NCBI RefSeq assembly: GCF_020171525.1
Contig: NZ_JAIVAI010000001.1
Location: 1,426,001-1,490,000 of the forward strand
Length of the DNA stretch: 64,000 nt
Direction of reading: 5' to 3'
Source: Halobacillus yeomjeoni
Lineage (GTDB): Bacteria > Bacillota > Bacilli > Bacillales > Halobacillaceae
Below are positions 52,029 to 60,778 of the stretch, one piece after another. The notes beneath the pieces were generated by a model. The model saw only the letters and a program-made list of their open reading frames with translations. It had not been told where the DNA came from and ran no database searches. The position numbers and the translations under genes are program-made. Each line of letters begins with the position of its first letter. Position 1 is the stretch's first letter.

Positions 52029-52763
52029 TTATTGAAAATTGGTGGGCCGGTTGGAGACGAGCGTCCCTACATTGATCCCTTTGCATAAGTTCAACATAAC
52101 ATGGGGATGGTTGAAATTGAAAATATGCACCGGGCATCGATGATCCCTGGCTAATAATAAGGCAGACTGATCCATGACTTTTATATTTTGAAGTAAAATA
52201 TCATCATAATTCAGTGTGCTGTATAACTTTACATCAGGATGAGTATTGGGATCTGCGGTGTATACGCCATCTACGCCCTGCTTTGCAACAAGGATGGCGT
52301 CACAATCGAGCTCGACGGCCCGTTGGACAGCCGGATAATCAGTTGTCACAAAAGGCTGACCATTTCCACCAGCTAAAACGACAATATACCCTTTTTGTAA
52401 ATGATGCATCGCTTTCAGGCGGATATAGGGCTCAGCCAATGATGTAATGGGAATGGAAGTCATTACCCTGACTTCCTGCTTCGTTTTACTTTTTAAAACA
52501 CCACGTAACATCAGACTGTTAATGACCGTTCCGATTGTTCCGATGTTATCCGCTTCGACTCGATCGATTCCCCATTCTTCAGCTGTTCTCCCCCTGAAAA
52601 TATTCCCGCCGCCGATAACGATCGCTACCTCCACTCCTTGGTTGACGAGAGATAGAATTTCTTTAGAAATATGATTCAAGCAATCATGGTCAAAATTCTC
52701 ACTGCCTTCTCCTTTTAATGCGCCTCCACTGATTTTCAATAATACCCTTTTATATCTCATCAT
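52029..52763 (-). CDS. pyrH: UMP kinase paralogue, stand-alone
   Basis: This is a 244-aa amino acid kinase-family protein resembling PyrH, which phosphorylates UMP. Core motifs GGGNIFRGR, AEPYIRLKAMHHL and VAKQGVDGVYTADPNTHPD are present. Deviations from canonical PyrH include ISGGAL for LSGEAL in the phosphate loop and TTDYPAVQRA for the usual TTDTAAALRA. The main pyrH of Bacillaceae lies in the rpsB-tsf-pyrH-frr cluster; here no such neighbours exist, so this is likely a second, diverged copy. Either of two adjacent ATG codons fits AAGGAGG. Confidence 0.85.
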   Translation of the reverse strand: MMRYKRVLLKISGGALKGEGSENFDHDCLNHISKEILSLVNQGVEVAIVIGGGNIFRGRTAEEWGIDRVEADNIGTIGTVINSLMLRGVLKSKTKQEVRVMTSIPITSLAEPYIRLKAMHHLQKGYIVVLAGGNGQPFVTTDYPAVQRAVELDCDAILVAKQGVDGVYTADPNTHPDVKLYSTLNYDDILLQNIKVMDQSALLLARDHRCPVHIFNFNHPHVMLNLCKGINVGTLVSNRPTNFQ

Positions 52764-52786
52764 TCGGCCTCCTTCAGTTAAAAAAA

Positions 52787-52811
52787 GAGCATAGACGGCG
52801 TGTCTATGCTC
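52787..52811 (-). terminator. Terminator downstream of the membrane-anchored hypothetical gene
   Basis: GAGCATAGAC and GTCTATGCTC pair, followed on the minus strand by T7. It separates the gene at 52875-53414 from pyrH. Confidence 0.88.
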
Positions 52812-52874
52812 TCAGACGGAATGAAGAACATTGAAAGATATATCATCTGCTCTTCACCCCTTTCTTTGATCAAT

Positions 52875-53414
52875 TTATTTTGACTCCAATTTCACAGTAG
52901 CCTGTGCCACCGGATGTTCATAGGGTTCCGACAGCTTTTCTTTTTGAATGATCGGATAGAAATATACTTCTAAATCCTTCCCATCCTCATGATGAGTGTA
53001 GTCATTCAACTGCACATATTGGAAAGTTGAAAAAGCTCCTTCTTCATTTCCTACAGTTGTTCCATTATACGTTGTTCCATTTGAATCTACGACCTTAACT
53101 AAAAATTGAACCGCACCTTTTTCGCGTTTCCAATTCTTATCGATTTCTTTGACCGGCTCATCTCCACGGTACCAAATACCAAAATAAAGACTGTCGTGAT
53201 TTTGTGAGGTATAAAACCTGGTCAATTGAATGTCAGGGTCTTTTATCTTCATTGCAGAAGCCGTGAGTGGGACAGGATGGTTCTTAGGTTCATCAATCAT
53301 AGGATAGATTTGATCATCTTTCAATTGATTGAACGTCCGGTTTTCTAAATGTAAATAAGACGCGAAAGCAATGACGACAGCAAAACCGACAATAGCTAAG
53401 CGGATTCCCTTCAC
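52875..53414 (-). CDS. Membrane-anchored or secreted hypothetical protein
   Basis: This is a 179-aa protein with one N-terminal hydrophobic segment (GIRLAIVGFAVVIAFASYL) without a clear cleavage site, so it is probably anchored with its domain outside. The rest is beta-rich, with the segments YFGIWYRGDEPVKE and AVQFLVKVVDSNGTTYNGT. I do not recognise a family. The GTG start follows GGGGG. It ends before a strong terminator and is independent of pyrH. Confidence 0.72.
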   Translation of the reverse strand: MKGIRLAIVGFAVVIAFASYLHLENRTFNQLKDDQIYPMIDEPKNHPVPLTASAMKIKDPDIQLTRFYTSQNHDSLYFGIWYRGDEPVKEIDKNWKREKGAVQFLVKVVDSNGTTYNGTTVGNEEGAFSTFQYVQLNDYTHHEDGKDLEVYFYPIIQKEKLSEPYEHPVAQATVKLESK

Positions 53415-53600
53415 GCTCTATTCCCCCATATATTCGAAGCTATCTTGAAAATAAGTATACCAGATATCCCTCTGATAAAATTGACTACTTTTAGCGAATG
53501 TAAGGGGGACGAATGAAACCACACTTATTCAATGGTCTATGAAACAATACGGAACATGATCAAAGTCAAACGGTTTAAGTCTCCGTACCGACCTAAGAAA

Positions 53601-53644
53601 AAAACTGATTCGATCGTCTTAATGTGACGGATCAAATCAGTTTT
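53601..53644 (-). terminator. Terminator of spoVR
   Basis: AAAACTGATT(C)GATC and GGATCAAATCAGTTTT pair around a loop of about 14 bases. Confidence 0.75.
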
Positions 53645-53653
53645 AATGGGCAG

Positions 53654-55063
53654 CTATAAGTATTTCTTCTGGACTTTTTTCCCTCCGAAGCTGAATACGA
53701 CACCGCGGTTTTCCACTTGAGTTTCCATATGGACAGGTCGGCCCCACAATTGATAGACATACGGGAGGACCTTTTCCAAGTAACCGATATCCAGTTCAAC
53801 ATCTTCAAAATGATGCTTCAAATAAAGCTCCCCGCTTTTCACATAATCCCCATCCTGGACTGTGATGTAGGGGAATCCACCATTGACTCTCATCGTGACC
53901 AGCTGATCACGGACAGCCTCGTGATCTTTGTCGGTGATTTTATATTTTTGTCCCTGTTTTTGAAATAAATATAAATCCTCACGTCGGACGAGTTCTTTCG
54001 TTAAATAGTTGCGTATAAAGCTTTGATCCGACTCGATTTCCCGAACCTCAAAGATTTTCTCACGGCCGGAACCCGGCTCAATTCCATGGGACTTCATTTC
54101 ATCTGTCGGGTGATCATAACGCTCTTCAATATCTTCAAAAATTTTCAACCCTAAGTAATAAGGATTCAATTGTGTTTTCGAAGGCTGAACGACGCTCGCA
54201 TTCAATTTTGCGAATTCGATGGCTTCATCACTGGTAAGTTCCATCTCTCTTAAAATTCTGGCATGCCAATAGGAAGCCCATCCTTCGTTCATGATTTTCG
54301 TTTCAAGCTGCGGCCAGAAGTAGAGCATTTCCTCTCTCATCATCGTCAATATATCCCTCTGCCAGTCATCCAATTCACGACTATATTGTTCAATGAACAA
54401 GAGCAAGTCCTTCTCAGGTCGAGGCGGAAATTTCTTTTTCTTTTTGAAAGGCTGTTGTTCTACCGAAGATTCGTCAATATTCCACAAATCGTCGTAAGGG
54501 GTGTGCCGGAGAGGTTCTACACTTTCTTCATCATCCCCGATTGCCCAGGCAAGCTTAGGTCTTACTAAAGAAGGATCGATGTGTTCCTGAATGGCTAAAA
54601 CAGCATCAAGAAACGACTCCACTTCTTCTTTTCCATGTATTTTTTCATAGGCAGCAATGCGCTCTGCTGTGGCCGCCATACTCTCTACCATATCTCTCTT
54701 TGTATTTTGAAAACGGGCATTATTTTTGAAAAAATCACAGTGAGCCAGAACATGAGCGACAATCAATTTATTTTGGATCAAGCTGTTGGAATTCAATAAG
54801 AATGCATAACATGGATTTGAATTGATGACTAATTCATAAATTTTGCTCAATCCTAAATCGTATTGAAGCTTCATTTTGTAATATTGTTTTCCAAAACTCC
54901 AGTGGGAAAAGCGCGTCGGCATTCCATAGGCACCAAATGTATAAATGATATCGTCTGGACAGACTTCGTAACGCATCGGATAAAAATCCAGCCCGAACCC
55001 CTTCGCAATTTCTGTAATTTCCCGGATTGCGTATTCGAGCTTTTTGTGGTCCTGTGGTTTCAA
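53654..55063 (-). CDS. spoVR: SpoVR family protein
   Basis: This is a 469-aa protein of the stage V sporulation protein R family, required for normal spore cortex in B. subtilis. Conserved blocks are [38 protein letters not shown] (read in shorter pieces), [11 protein letters not shown] and [13 protein letters not shown]. The HxxH and EGWASYWH patterns hint at a metal site. A TTG start follows GGAGGGGG. It is monocistronic. Bacillus spoVR is transcribed by sigma-E in the mother cell; I could not place a sigma-E promoter with confidence. Confidence 0.95.
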   Translation of the reverse strand: MKPQDHKKLEYAIREITEIAKGFGLDFYPMRYEVCPDDIIYTFGAYGMPTRFSHWSFGKQYYKMKLQYDLGLSKIYELVINSNPCYAFLLNSNSLIQNKLIVAHVLAHCDFFKNNARFQNTKRDMVESMAATAERIAAYEKIHGKEEVESFLDAVLAIQEHIDPSLVRPKLAWAIGDDEESVEPLRHTPYDDLWNIDESSVEQQPFKKKKKFPPRPEKDLLLFIEQYSRELDDWQRDILTMMREEMLYFWPQLETKIMNEGWASYWHARILREMELTSDEAIEFAKLNASVVQPSKTQLNPYYLGLKIFEDIEERYDHPTDEMKSHGIEPGSGREKIFEVREIESDQSFIRNYLTKELVRREDLYLFQKQGQKYKITDKDHEAVRDQLVTMRVNGGFPYITVQDGDYVKSGELYLKHHFEDVELDIGYLEKVLPYVYQLWGRPVHMETQVENRGVVFSFGGKKVQKKYL

Positions 55064-55139
55064 AAGGTCCCCCTCCTTGATAGTCGCTTACATTACTATA
55101 TGAGGAAGGAAGAAGGTTCATGAAAATAGATATAGAACC

Positions 55140-55637
55140 TTAATAGAGAAGTTTGGCCATTATGTATTCATCAACCCACTGGCCATCGACCTTGAGAACC
55201 TCTTTTTTCTTACCTTCTATTTGAAAGCCCACTTTTTCATATAAACGAAGAGCAACGAAATTATGGACCATGACCGTCAGTTCCAACCGGTGTATCTCAT
55301 GCTCCCTTGCCCAATTTTCTAAATGTGTAAAAAGCTCAGTAGCTATACCACGCCCGTGATATTCCTTGAGAACTCCTGTAACCACATGAGCGACATGCTT
55401 ATTCCGTTTAGCACTTCCCCCCATACCCATTACATGGCCTACAAGTTCCCCATTGTGTATGGCGACCAAAATCGTCGAATTGGGCTGGTGGTGAAAGGCT
55501 CTTATCATGGATTTCATTTTCTCACCATCGACAGGCCGCTCTCCTTCCTCATATAATAAAAAATCTGATTCCGATTCCAGTTTTTTTGTTAATGCAACAT
55601 AACCTTCAGCATTTTCCACTTCTATTGGAACAATCAT
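55140..55637 (-). CDS. GNAT-family N-acetyltransferase
   Basis: This is a 165-aa acetyltransferase. Motif A is HVVTGVLKEYHGRGIATELFTHL (HGRGIA pyrophosphate loop), and motif B is LTVMVHNFVALRLYEKVGFQIEG. It resembles ribosomal-protein or polyamine-type GNATs, but the acceptor is unknown. GGGGTG precedes the ATG. It lies just downstream of spoVR in reverse gene order but is transcribed from its own unit on the minus strand. Confidence 0.86.
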   Translation of the reverse strand: MIVPIEVENAEGYVALTKKLESESDFLLYEEGERPVDGEKMKSMIRAFHHQPNSTILVAIHNGELVGHVMGMGGSAKRNKHVAHVVTGVLKEYHGRGIATELFTHLENWAREHEIHRLELTVMVHNFVALRLYEKVGFQIEGKKKEVLKVDGQWVDEYIMAKLLY

Positions 55638-55731
55638 TACAAAGCACCCCTGATAAGTTTCTTTTTATTGTAACGCAAATCCCTCCATAATCCTCCCTTT
55701 TTCTGTATACTGAACCTCAGGTGGTGATTTT

Positions 55732-56445
55732 TTGAATCAAAATGTGAAGAAATCTTATCAAAAGTTGACTTCCCACTATGTCAGGGATGTAGACACTAAA
55801 CCATACAACGCTTACTTAGAACGACCGGCAATGGTGGAAGCTATGCCTCCACTAAAAGATAAACAGGTGCTGGATGCCGGATGCGCCGCTGGATGGTATG
55901 CACAATACATGGCTGAAGAAGGCGCAGTAGTAACAGCTGTCGATTTCAGTCATTCAATGGTGGAAGCTACCCGCAGGAGAACGGAAACTTTGAACGTCAC
56001 AACATTCGTTCATGACATTTCTACACAATTTCCATTAGCTTCTGAAAGTTTAGATGTAATCGTCAGTTCCCTCACCCTTCACTACATCAAAGATTGGGAA
56101 GCTGTTTTTAAAGAATTTGCCCGTCTCTTAAAACCGGGAGGAACTTTGTTATTTTCCACTCACCATCCATTCATGGATTATGATCGTTTTGACGTAGAAA
56201 ATTACTATGACGTTCAATTGCTCAAAGACCAGTGGACGGTAAACGGTGAGAGAGTGCCGATGGAGTTTTACCGCCGTCCTTTGAACCAGATCATCAATTT
56301 GACTATGGATCAATTCAATCTCTCCCGCATCATAGAACCGCTCCCAACGGAGGAATTCAAACACCTTTCACCTCAAAGTTATGAAAAAGTCCGGACCACC
56401 CCGAATTTCATCATTCTGAAAGCAGAAAAACCAGAGGCCCGCTAA
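55732..56445 (+). CDS. Class I SAM-dependent methyltransferase
   Basis: This is a 237-aa methyltransferase. Motif I is VLDAGCAAGWYAQYM, the acidic residue is in AVDFSHSMV, and SLDVIVSSLTLHYIKDW and LKPGGTLLFSTHHPF follow as motifs II-III. UbiE/Methyltransf_11 type. The start is TTG at 55732 behind AGGTGGTG. It is monocistronic, convergent with yhcN and shares its terminator. The substrate is not predictable. Confidence 0.88.
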   Translation: MNQNVKKSYQKLTSHYVRDVDTKPYNAYLERPAMVEAMPPLKDKQVLDAGCAAGWYAQYMAEEGAVVTAVDFSHSMVEATRRRTETLNVTTFVHDISTQFPLASESLDVIVSSLTLHYIKDWEAVFKEFARLLKPGGTLLFSTHHPFMDYDRFDVENYYDVQLLKDQWTVNGERVPMEFYRRPLNQIINLTMDQFNLSRIIEPLPTEEFKHLSPQSYEKVRTTPNFIILKAEKPEAR

Positions 56446-56458
56446 GGCTTCTGGTTTA
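56428..56458. terminator. Bidirectional terminator before yhcN
   Basis: AAACCAGAGGCC and GGCTTCTGGTTT pair with one mismatch around CGCTAA. Confidence 0.75.
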
Positions 56459-56461
56459 TGG

Positions 56462-57001
56462 TTATCTTGCTTCTGGGAACATCCGATCAACCATTTGACC
56501 GAAGTCTTGGAAAAATCCCTGCATCGGTTCTCCGCTTCGTTCATCGTTGATATACGTATTCGTCAAATCGATAAAATCCGGATTTGATGACACATACACA
56601 TTATTGATGTCCTGATCTGTATCTTTCACTGCTTTGGTAATATCTCTTTCGATCTTATCCGTAAGGTCTGCAGCCCCTCGGTTCCTGTCCAACACAGCTG
56701 CTACATATGCGTTATCCCTTGTTTTCAAGACATACGCTTTATCAACACCAGGGACGTTTTTTGTAATGTTCTGCGCAGCAGTTCTTGCCACTTGGTAATT
56801 CGTATTGTGAACCATCCCACGGTCATTATCATATTTGTTGGCACGATCGGTACCTTCGTACATCCGATCCGCCATGCGCTGAAAGCGGGTATTTTGAACA
56901 CCTTCATAATTGCCTTCACCGGTTCCTATTTCCTGCTCTGCCTGACACGCAACCAAAGAAGAAGCAGCTAAAAGACCGATGGCGAACGCTTTCCATTTCA
57001 T
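56462..57001 (-). CDS. yhcN: YhcN/YlaJ-family spore lipoprotein
   Basis: This is a 179-aa lipoprotein found in the inner spore membrane of Bacillus. The signal peptide ends in lipobox LVAC (Cys19). The domain reads ANKYDNDRGMVHNTNYQVARTAAQNITKNVPGVDKAYVLKTRDNAYVAAVLD (in pieces), characteristic of YhcN/YlaJ, followed by KIERDITKAVKDTDQDINNVYVSSNPDF. AAGGAGGAA precedes the ATG. It is probably sigma-G controlled. The exact role in spores or germination is not known. Confidence 0.92.
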   Translation of the reverse strand: MKWKAFAIGLLAASSLVACQAEQEIGTGEGNYEGVQNTRFQRMADRMYEGTDRANKYDNDRGMVHNTNYQVARTAAQNITKNVPGVDKAYVLKTRDNAYVAAVLDRNRGAADLTDKIERDITKAVKDTDQDINNVYVSSNPDFIDLTNTYINDERSGEPMQGFFQDFGQMVDRMFPEAR

Positions 57002-57100
57002 TGTTCATTCCTCCTTAGCAGCTTATTACTAGTATGCTTCTAAGGAATTCAAATATTCTGTGGAGATGGGGTAGTAATATTCGTCAAAATAGGCAAAATA

Positions 57101-57128
57101 AAAAGGCCTTCCCTGTGGAAAGACCTTT
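57101..57128 (-). terminator. Terminator of the 156-aa membrane protein gene
   Basis: AAAGGTCTTTCC / GGAAGGCCTTTT on the minus strand has loop ACAG and is followed by T-rich sequence. Confidence 0.7.
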
Positions 57129-57597
57129 AATTCCCTGCAAACGGCAGGGACCACCATAAGTGGATGAAGAGAATGAATGCCAAAAATGTTCCATTGATGA
57201 ACATCAAAAAAACAGGAAGCACTTTGAAAGCACCTGTGATTTTCGTATAGCTTTTTCTCATGAAAATAAACCCGGTAATAAAAATTATGTATAAGGACAA
57301 AAACCATATCCATTTGTAAGGAGTTGAAGATCGAATTCCGAGCTCAAACCCTAAGGCAAACACTAACCAGGCAGATAAAAATGAGATAATGGAAACAGGA
57401 ACATATTTTTGATCAGTCTCGATATACATGATGGAAACGATCGATGCGACTAATACAAGGCCGCCGATGATTTCAGTGATTAAAATCAAGATATCATGAG
57501 ATGAACCTGACTCGAGAGTGACGAAACTCAAAGTCAAGAACAAGCCAAAAGTGATCACGGCACCTAAATTGGTATACACCCAATGCTTTTCACTCAT
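57127..57597 (-). CDS. Hypothetical membrane protein
   Basis: This is a 156-aa protein with five likely membrane helices (about residues 8-27, 34-57, 65-85, 92-112 and 123-145). No charged functional motif or known domain is recognised. AAAGGGGG precedes the ATG. It is monocistronic, between yhcN and the divergent YhdB-like gene. Confidence 0.7.
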   Translation of the reverse strand: MSEKHWVYTNLGAVITFGLFLTLSFVTLESGSSHDILILITEIIGGLVLVASIVSIMYIETDQKYVPVSIISFLSAWLVFALGFELGIRSSTPYKWIWFLSLYIIFITGFIFMRKSYTKITGAFKVLPVFLMFINGTFLAFILFIHLWWSLPFAGN

Positions 57598-57784
57598 GGC
57601 TATCCCCCTTTCTTTTTCTTCTCTATATCAAAACATTTCCATACCATCATAACAAATTTTTCAAATTGTGCGGAAAAAAACAACAAAACGAGTCGTAATT
57701 TCCCTAACTGTGACGAACTTCCTGATTGTTGATTACCCTCTTCGGTGATACTAAAAACACTCCTTTCAAAAGGAAGTGTAACTG

Positions 57785-58027
57785 ATGAACAATCAGGATT
57801 ATGAAAAAGCATTGCATTTCATGATCTGGGGGCAGTGGGACGACTTACTTGTATTGATGGTAAGGACAAGAGATCATTTTTTATCAAAAAAAATTGAAAC
57901 GTTTCTCCATTCCTGCTATTACCCCAGCAATGAAATTGAAATGCTTGAATCCCATGAAAATTTACTGAATTACCTGGACCATGCACAATCAACCACGCCA
58001 CATTCAAACCTGTATATATTCAGATAA
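57785..58027 (+). CDS. yhdB: Small YhdB-like protein
   Basis: This is an 80-aa soluble protein (MNNQDYEKALHFMIWGQWDDLLVLMVRTRDHFLSKKIETFLHSCYY, given in pieces elsewhere as WDDLLVLMVRTRD and KKIETFLH). It resembles the small YhdB family known near spoVR in Bacillus; the assignment is from memory and tentative. AAGGAAGTG precedes the ATG and a strong terminator follows at 58056. A 70-aa ORF on the opposite strand (57600-57812) has no such signals. Confidence 0.55.
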   Translation: MNNQDYEKALHFMIWGQWDDLLVLMVRTRDHFLSKKIETFLHSCYYPSNEIEMLESHENLLNYLDHAQSTTPHSNLYIFR

Positions 58028-58055
58028 AATACCATCACGATCATGATAAGCAAAT

Positions 58056-58088
58056 AAAAAAGCGAACCAAAACGGTTCGCTTTTTTTA
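58056..58088. terminator. Bidirectional terminator
   Basis: AAAAAGCGAACC and GGTTCGCTTTTT pair around AAAAC between convergent genes. Confidence 0.92.
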
Positions 58089-58089
58089 A

Positions 58090-58815
58090 TTACATTCTTG
58101 GATACTGCTGGATTAATGGGTGAAGCTGTAACTCATCGATGACCATATGCTTTGGAGCCTGTACCATATAGACAATCGCTTCTGCTACATCTTGAACCTT
58201 CAGCCATTCCGCTTTTTCCGGATCTCCCTGGGTGCCATTAGCGAAGTATGTGTCCACCATACCTGGATTCACTGTCCCTACACGGATTCCGTTTCCACGC
58301 ACTTCCTGGGCGAGAGACCCCATAAAGCCTTGAACGGCATATTTCGTTGCTGTATATAAGGATCCACCTTCAGGGATGGTATAGCGGGATACGTCTGAAG
58401 CTACCGTCACAATCGTACCGAAATTCTGCTTCTTCATTAATGGAAGGACTGCTTTACTTGCGAGGAACACGCCTTGAACGTTTACTTCAAACGTTTTTTT
58501 CCATTCTTCAACCGTGACCTCTTCGACAGCCTTGAATCCTCCGATACCGGCATTATTTATGAGGATATCCACTTTTCCATACGCATTTTTGGTTGCTTCC
58601 ACCACATGATTCACATCATCTTCTTTGCAGACATCCGCTGTGAAGGATAAAACGTTGGAATATCCTTTTTCCTCTAATTCTTGTTTCGTTTTATGGACTT
58701 CATCCGAACTTCCTAACAAAGAAAGTTTCACATCATTTTCTGCCAATTGAAAAGCCACTTCTTTTCCAATTCCTCTTGAAGCACCTGTAATGATAGCTAC
58801 CTGTTCCTTAAGCAT
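58090..58815 (-). CDS. Short-chain dehydrogenase/reductase (FabG-like)
   Basis: This is a 241-aa classical SDR. The cofactor motif is TGASRGIGKEVA, NNAG appears in LINNAGIGGF, the catalytic Ser is in TVASDVSRYTIPEGGSLYTATKYAV with YTATK as the Tyr-Lys pair. The length and PGMVDTYF region are like 3-oxoacyl reductases, but isolated SDRs often act on other ketones. AGGAGGAAG precedes the ATG. It starts 14 bp after the yhcX stop on the same strand, so cotranscription with yhcX is likely. Confidence 0.86.
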   Translation of the reverse strand: MLKEQVAIITGASRGIGKEVAFQLAENDVKLSLLGSSDEVHKTKQELEEKGYSNVLSFTADVCKEDDVNHVVEATKNAYGKVDILINNAGIGGFKAVEEVTVEEWKKTFEVNVQGVFLASKAVLPLMKKQNFGTIVTVASDVSRYTIPEGGSLYTATKYAVQGFMGSLAQEVRGNGIRVGTVNPGMVDTYFANGTQGDPEKAEWLKVQDVAEAIVYMVQAPKHMVIDELQLHPLIQQYPRM

Positions 58816-58829
58816 GTTTCTTCCTCCTC

Positions 58830-60392
58830 TTACGTTCGTTCAGGTTTGATTTCTGTTCCAAGTTTATATTTCAATTCAAATAAATCCCTGCGCCGATCTC
58901 TGAGCTGACGGACCGTACCCGACTTTCTTTGACGGCGCAGTATTTCCAAATCCACATCACCGACAACAACGGTCTCGACATTCGGGTTACATTCACCGAT
59001 TATACCATCTCTGGCAAACTCAAAATCAGAAGGAGTGAAAATACCGGATTGAGCATATTGGATGTCCATGTTTTCCACCTGGGTGAGGTTACCGACTGTT
59101 CCGGATATTACTGTATACACTTGGTTCTCAACCGCTCGTGCCTGTGCACAATACCGTACCCGCAAGTACCCTTGTCGATCATCTGTACAGAATGGAACGA
59201 AGATGATATTCGCCCCTTGATCCACAGCAAACCTCGCAAGCTCCGGGAATTGAATGTCATAACATATTTGGATAGCGATCTTACCGCAATCGGTATCAAA
59301 TACTCTCACGGCGTCCCCTGGCTGAATCCCCCACCATGTCCGCTCGTTGGGTGTGACGTGAATTTTATACTGCTTCTCAATGGTCCCATCTCTCCGGAAC
59401 AAGTATGAAATGTTGTATATTTTCTCATCTTCTTCTACAAAATGCGATCCGCCGATGATGTTCACATTGTACCTGACAGCCAGATGGGTGAACATTTCAA
59501 TGTAATCCTCGGTAAACTCAGAAAGACGCCGTACAGCTTTTGAAGGCACTTTTTCATCTAAGAAAGACATCAACTGTGTAGTGAATATTTCAGGGAATAC
59601 GGCAAAATCACTACCATAATCAGAAGCGACATCGACGTAATACTCACATTGTTTCGCAAATTCTTCGAATGAGTCGATATTTTTCATCATGTACTGGATG
59701 ACCATGATCCGGACTGGGTTACTCGTTTTGAAATGACGTTTAGTTCGTGCTCGATAATCAATGTTGTTCCATTCCATTAGTGTGGCATATTTTGATGATT
59801 TCTCATCATCCGGCAAGTAATTCGGGTTGATTCTCATGACTGTGAACCCATTCATGATTTGGAAGGTCAATACAGGATCGTATATGTTTTGATTCCTTAC
59901 TTCCTCCACATATTGTCGGGGAGTCATTTCATTCTCGTATTGATGATAATTAGGGATCCGCCCGCCGATGATGATACTTTTCAAATTCAAGGCAGCCGCC
60001 AATTCTTTACGTGCTTCATAAAGGCGGCGGCCGATTTTCATTCTTCTGAATTCAGGATGCACCATAATTTCAATCCCATAGAGGTTATATCCATCAGGGT
60101 CATGGTTTGTGATATAGCCTTCATCTGTAATATCGTCCCATGTATGTTTATCATCATATTCGTCAAAATTCACAATCAAGCTTGAGCAGCTTCCGATAAT
60201 TTCACCATCATACTCAACAACGAACTGCCCTTCCGGGAACAGTTTCAAATGGCTTTCTAAATGTTCTCTTTTCCAAGGGTCCATGCCTGGAAAACATAAT
60301 TTTTGGAGCTCGAATATCTGTTCAATATCTTGATCCTGCATATTTCGAACGATCATTTTCTTTTCAAATTGCGTCAAATCAATCTTAGACAT
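58830..60392 (-). CDS. yhcX: GNAT-nitrilase fusion protein YhcX
   Basis: This is a 520-aa two-domain protein. Residues 15-200 are a GNAT acetyltransferase domain (VHPEFRRMKIGRRLYEARKELA). Residues 220-500 are a carbon-nitrogen hydrolase (nitrilase) domain with the Glu-Lys-Cys triad: Glu in FAVFPEIFTT, Lys in RDGTIEKQYKIHVTPNE and Cys in IAIQICYDIQFPELAR. The same fusion is known as YhcX in B. subtilis, where an auxin-related amidohydrolase activity has been suggested. The ATG at 60392 is preferred over the GTG at 60413, which has no ribosome site. It leads an operon with the SDR gene. Confidence 0.92.
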   Translation of the reverse strand: MSKIDLTQFEKKMIVRNMQDQDIEQIFELQKLCFPGMDPWKREHLESHLKLFPEGQFVVEYDGEIIGSCSSLIVNFDEYDDKHTWDDITDEGYITNHDPDGYNLYGIEIMVHPEFRRMKIGRRLYEARKELAAALNLKSIIIGGRIPNYHQYENEMTPRQYVEEVRNQNIYDPVLTFQIMNGFTVMRINPNYLPDDEKSSKYATLMEWNNIDYRARTKRHFKTSNPVRIMVIQYMMKNIDSFEEFAKQCEYYVDVASDYGSDFAVFPEIFTTQLMSFLDEKVPSKAVRRLSEFTEDYIEMFTHLAVRYNVNIIGGSHFVEEDEKIYNISYLFRRDGTIEKQYKIHVTPNERTWWGIQPGDAVRVFDTDCGKIAIQICYDIQFPELARFAVDQGANIIFVPFCTDDRQGYLRVRYCAQARAVENQVYTVISGTVGNLTQVENMDIQYAQSGIFTPSDFEFARDGIIGECNPNVETVVVGDVDLEILRRQRKSGTVRQLRDRRRDLFELKYKLGTEIKPERT

Positions 60393-60527
60393 ATCCCATT
60401 CCCACTCCTTCACAAGTTGTCATATCCTGGTTCTATCGTACTCAACGAATCATACTTCTGTCTAGTTATTCCCTATCTTCTCAACAACCCTCTGCCTTAT
60501 GATTGATACTTGTTCCCTTATGTAAAA

Positions 60528-60713
60528 GGCTCTGTTAAAGTCTGTTGTTGATATTTTAAACAATTACTAAATAGTCCTCGTCTGGAATTAGGGGGCCGGT
60601 CTGTTATTCACTCAGAGCATGGGATGGCAGGGAAAACAGTCCGCTTTCCGCGGGGGACGCTTTAGCCTCCTCACCTAGTTCCTTTTTCCTGCAGGAGTCT
60701 ACCTGTCAGAGCC
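60528..60713 (+). mobile_element. MITE-like repeat copy E (186 bp) with perfect 8-bp target duplication
   Basis: The element starts GGCTCTGTTAAAGTC and ends TGTCAGAGCC. It is flanked on both sides by ATGTAAAA, a perfect 8-bp target-site duplication. It is a short deletion derivative that keeps GTTGTTGATATTTTAAACAA, AGAGCATGGGATG, AAACAGTCCGCTTTCCGCGG and TCCTGCAGGAGTCTACCTGT in the order of copy B read in reverse. It fills most of the 386-bp gap upstream of yhcX. Confidence 0.88.
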
Positions 60714-60735
60714 ATGTAAAAAAGCAGATAGAAAA

Positions 60736-60775
60736 TAAAAAAGATCGAGCTGTGAGATTCCTCCCACCGCTCGAC
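60736..60775 (-). terminator. Terminator of the DUF1499 / flavin reductase operon
   Basis: GGTCGAGC and GCTCGATC pair around an 18-base loop, followed on the minus strand by T6. Confidence 0.75.
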
Positions 60776-60778
60776 CCT

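Noticed and set aside
57600-57812. 70-codon minus-strand ORF overlapping the start of the YhdB-like gene
   Set aside because: No terminator or family; the plus-strand gene has a ribosome site and terminator.
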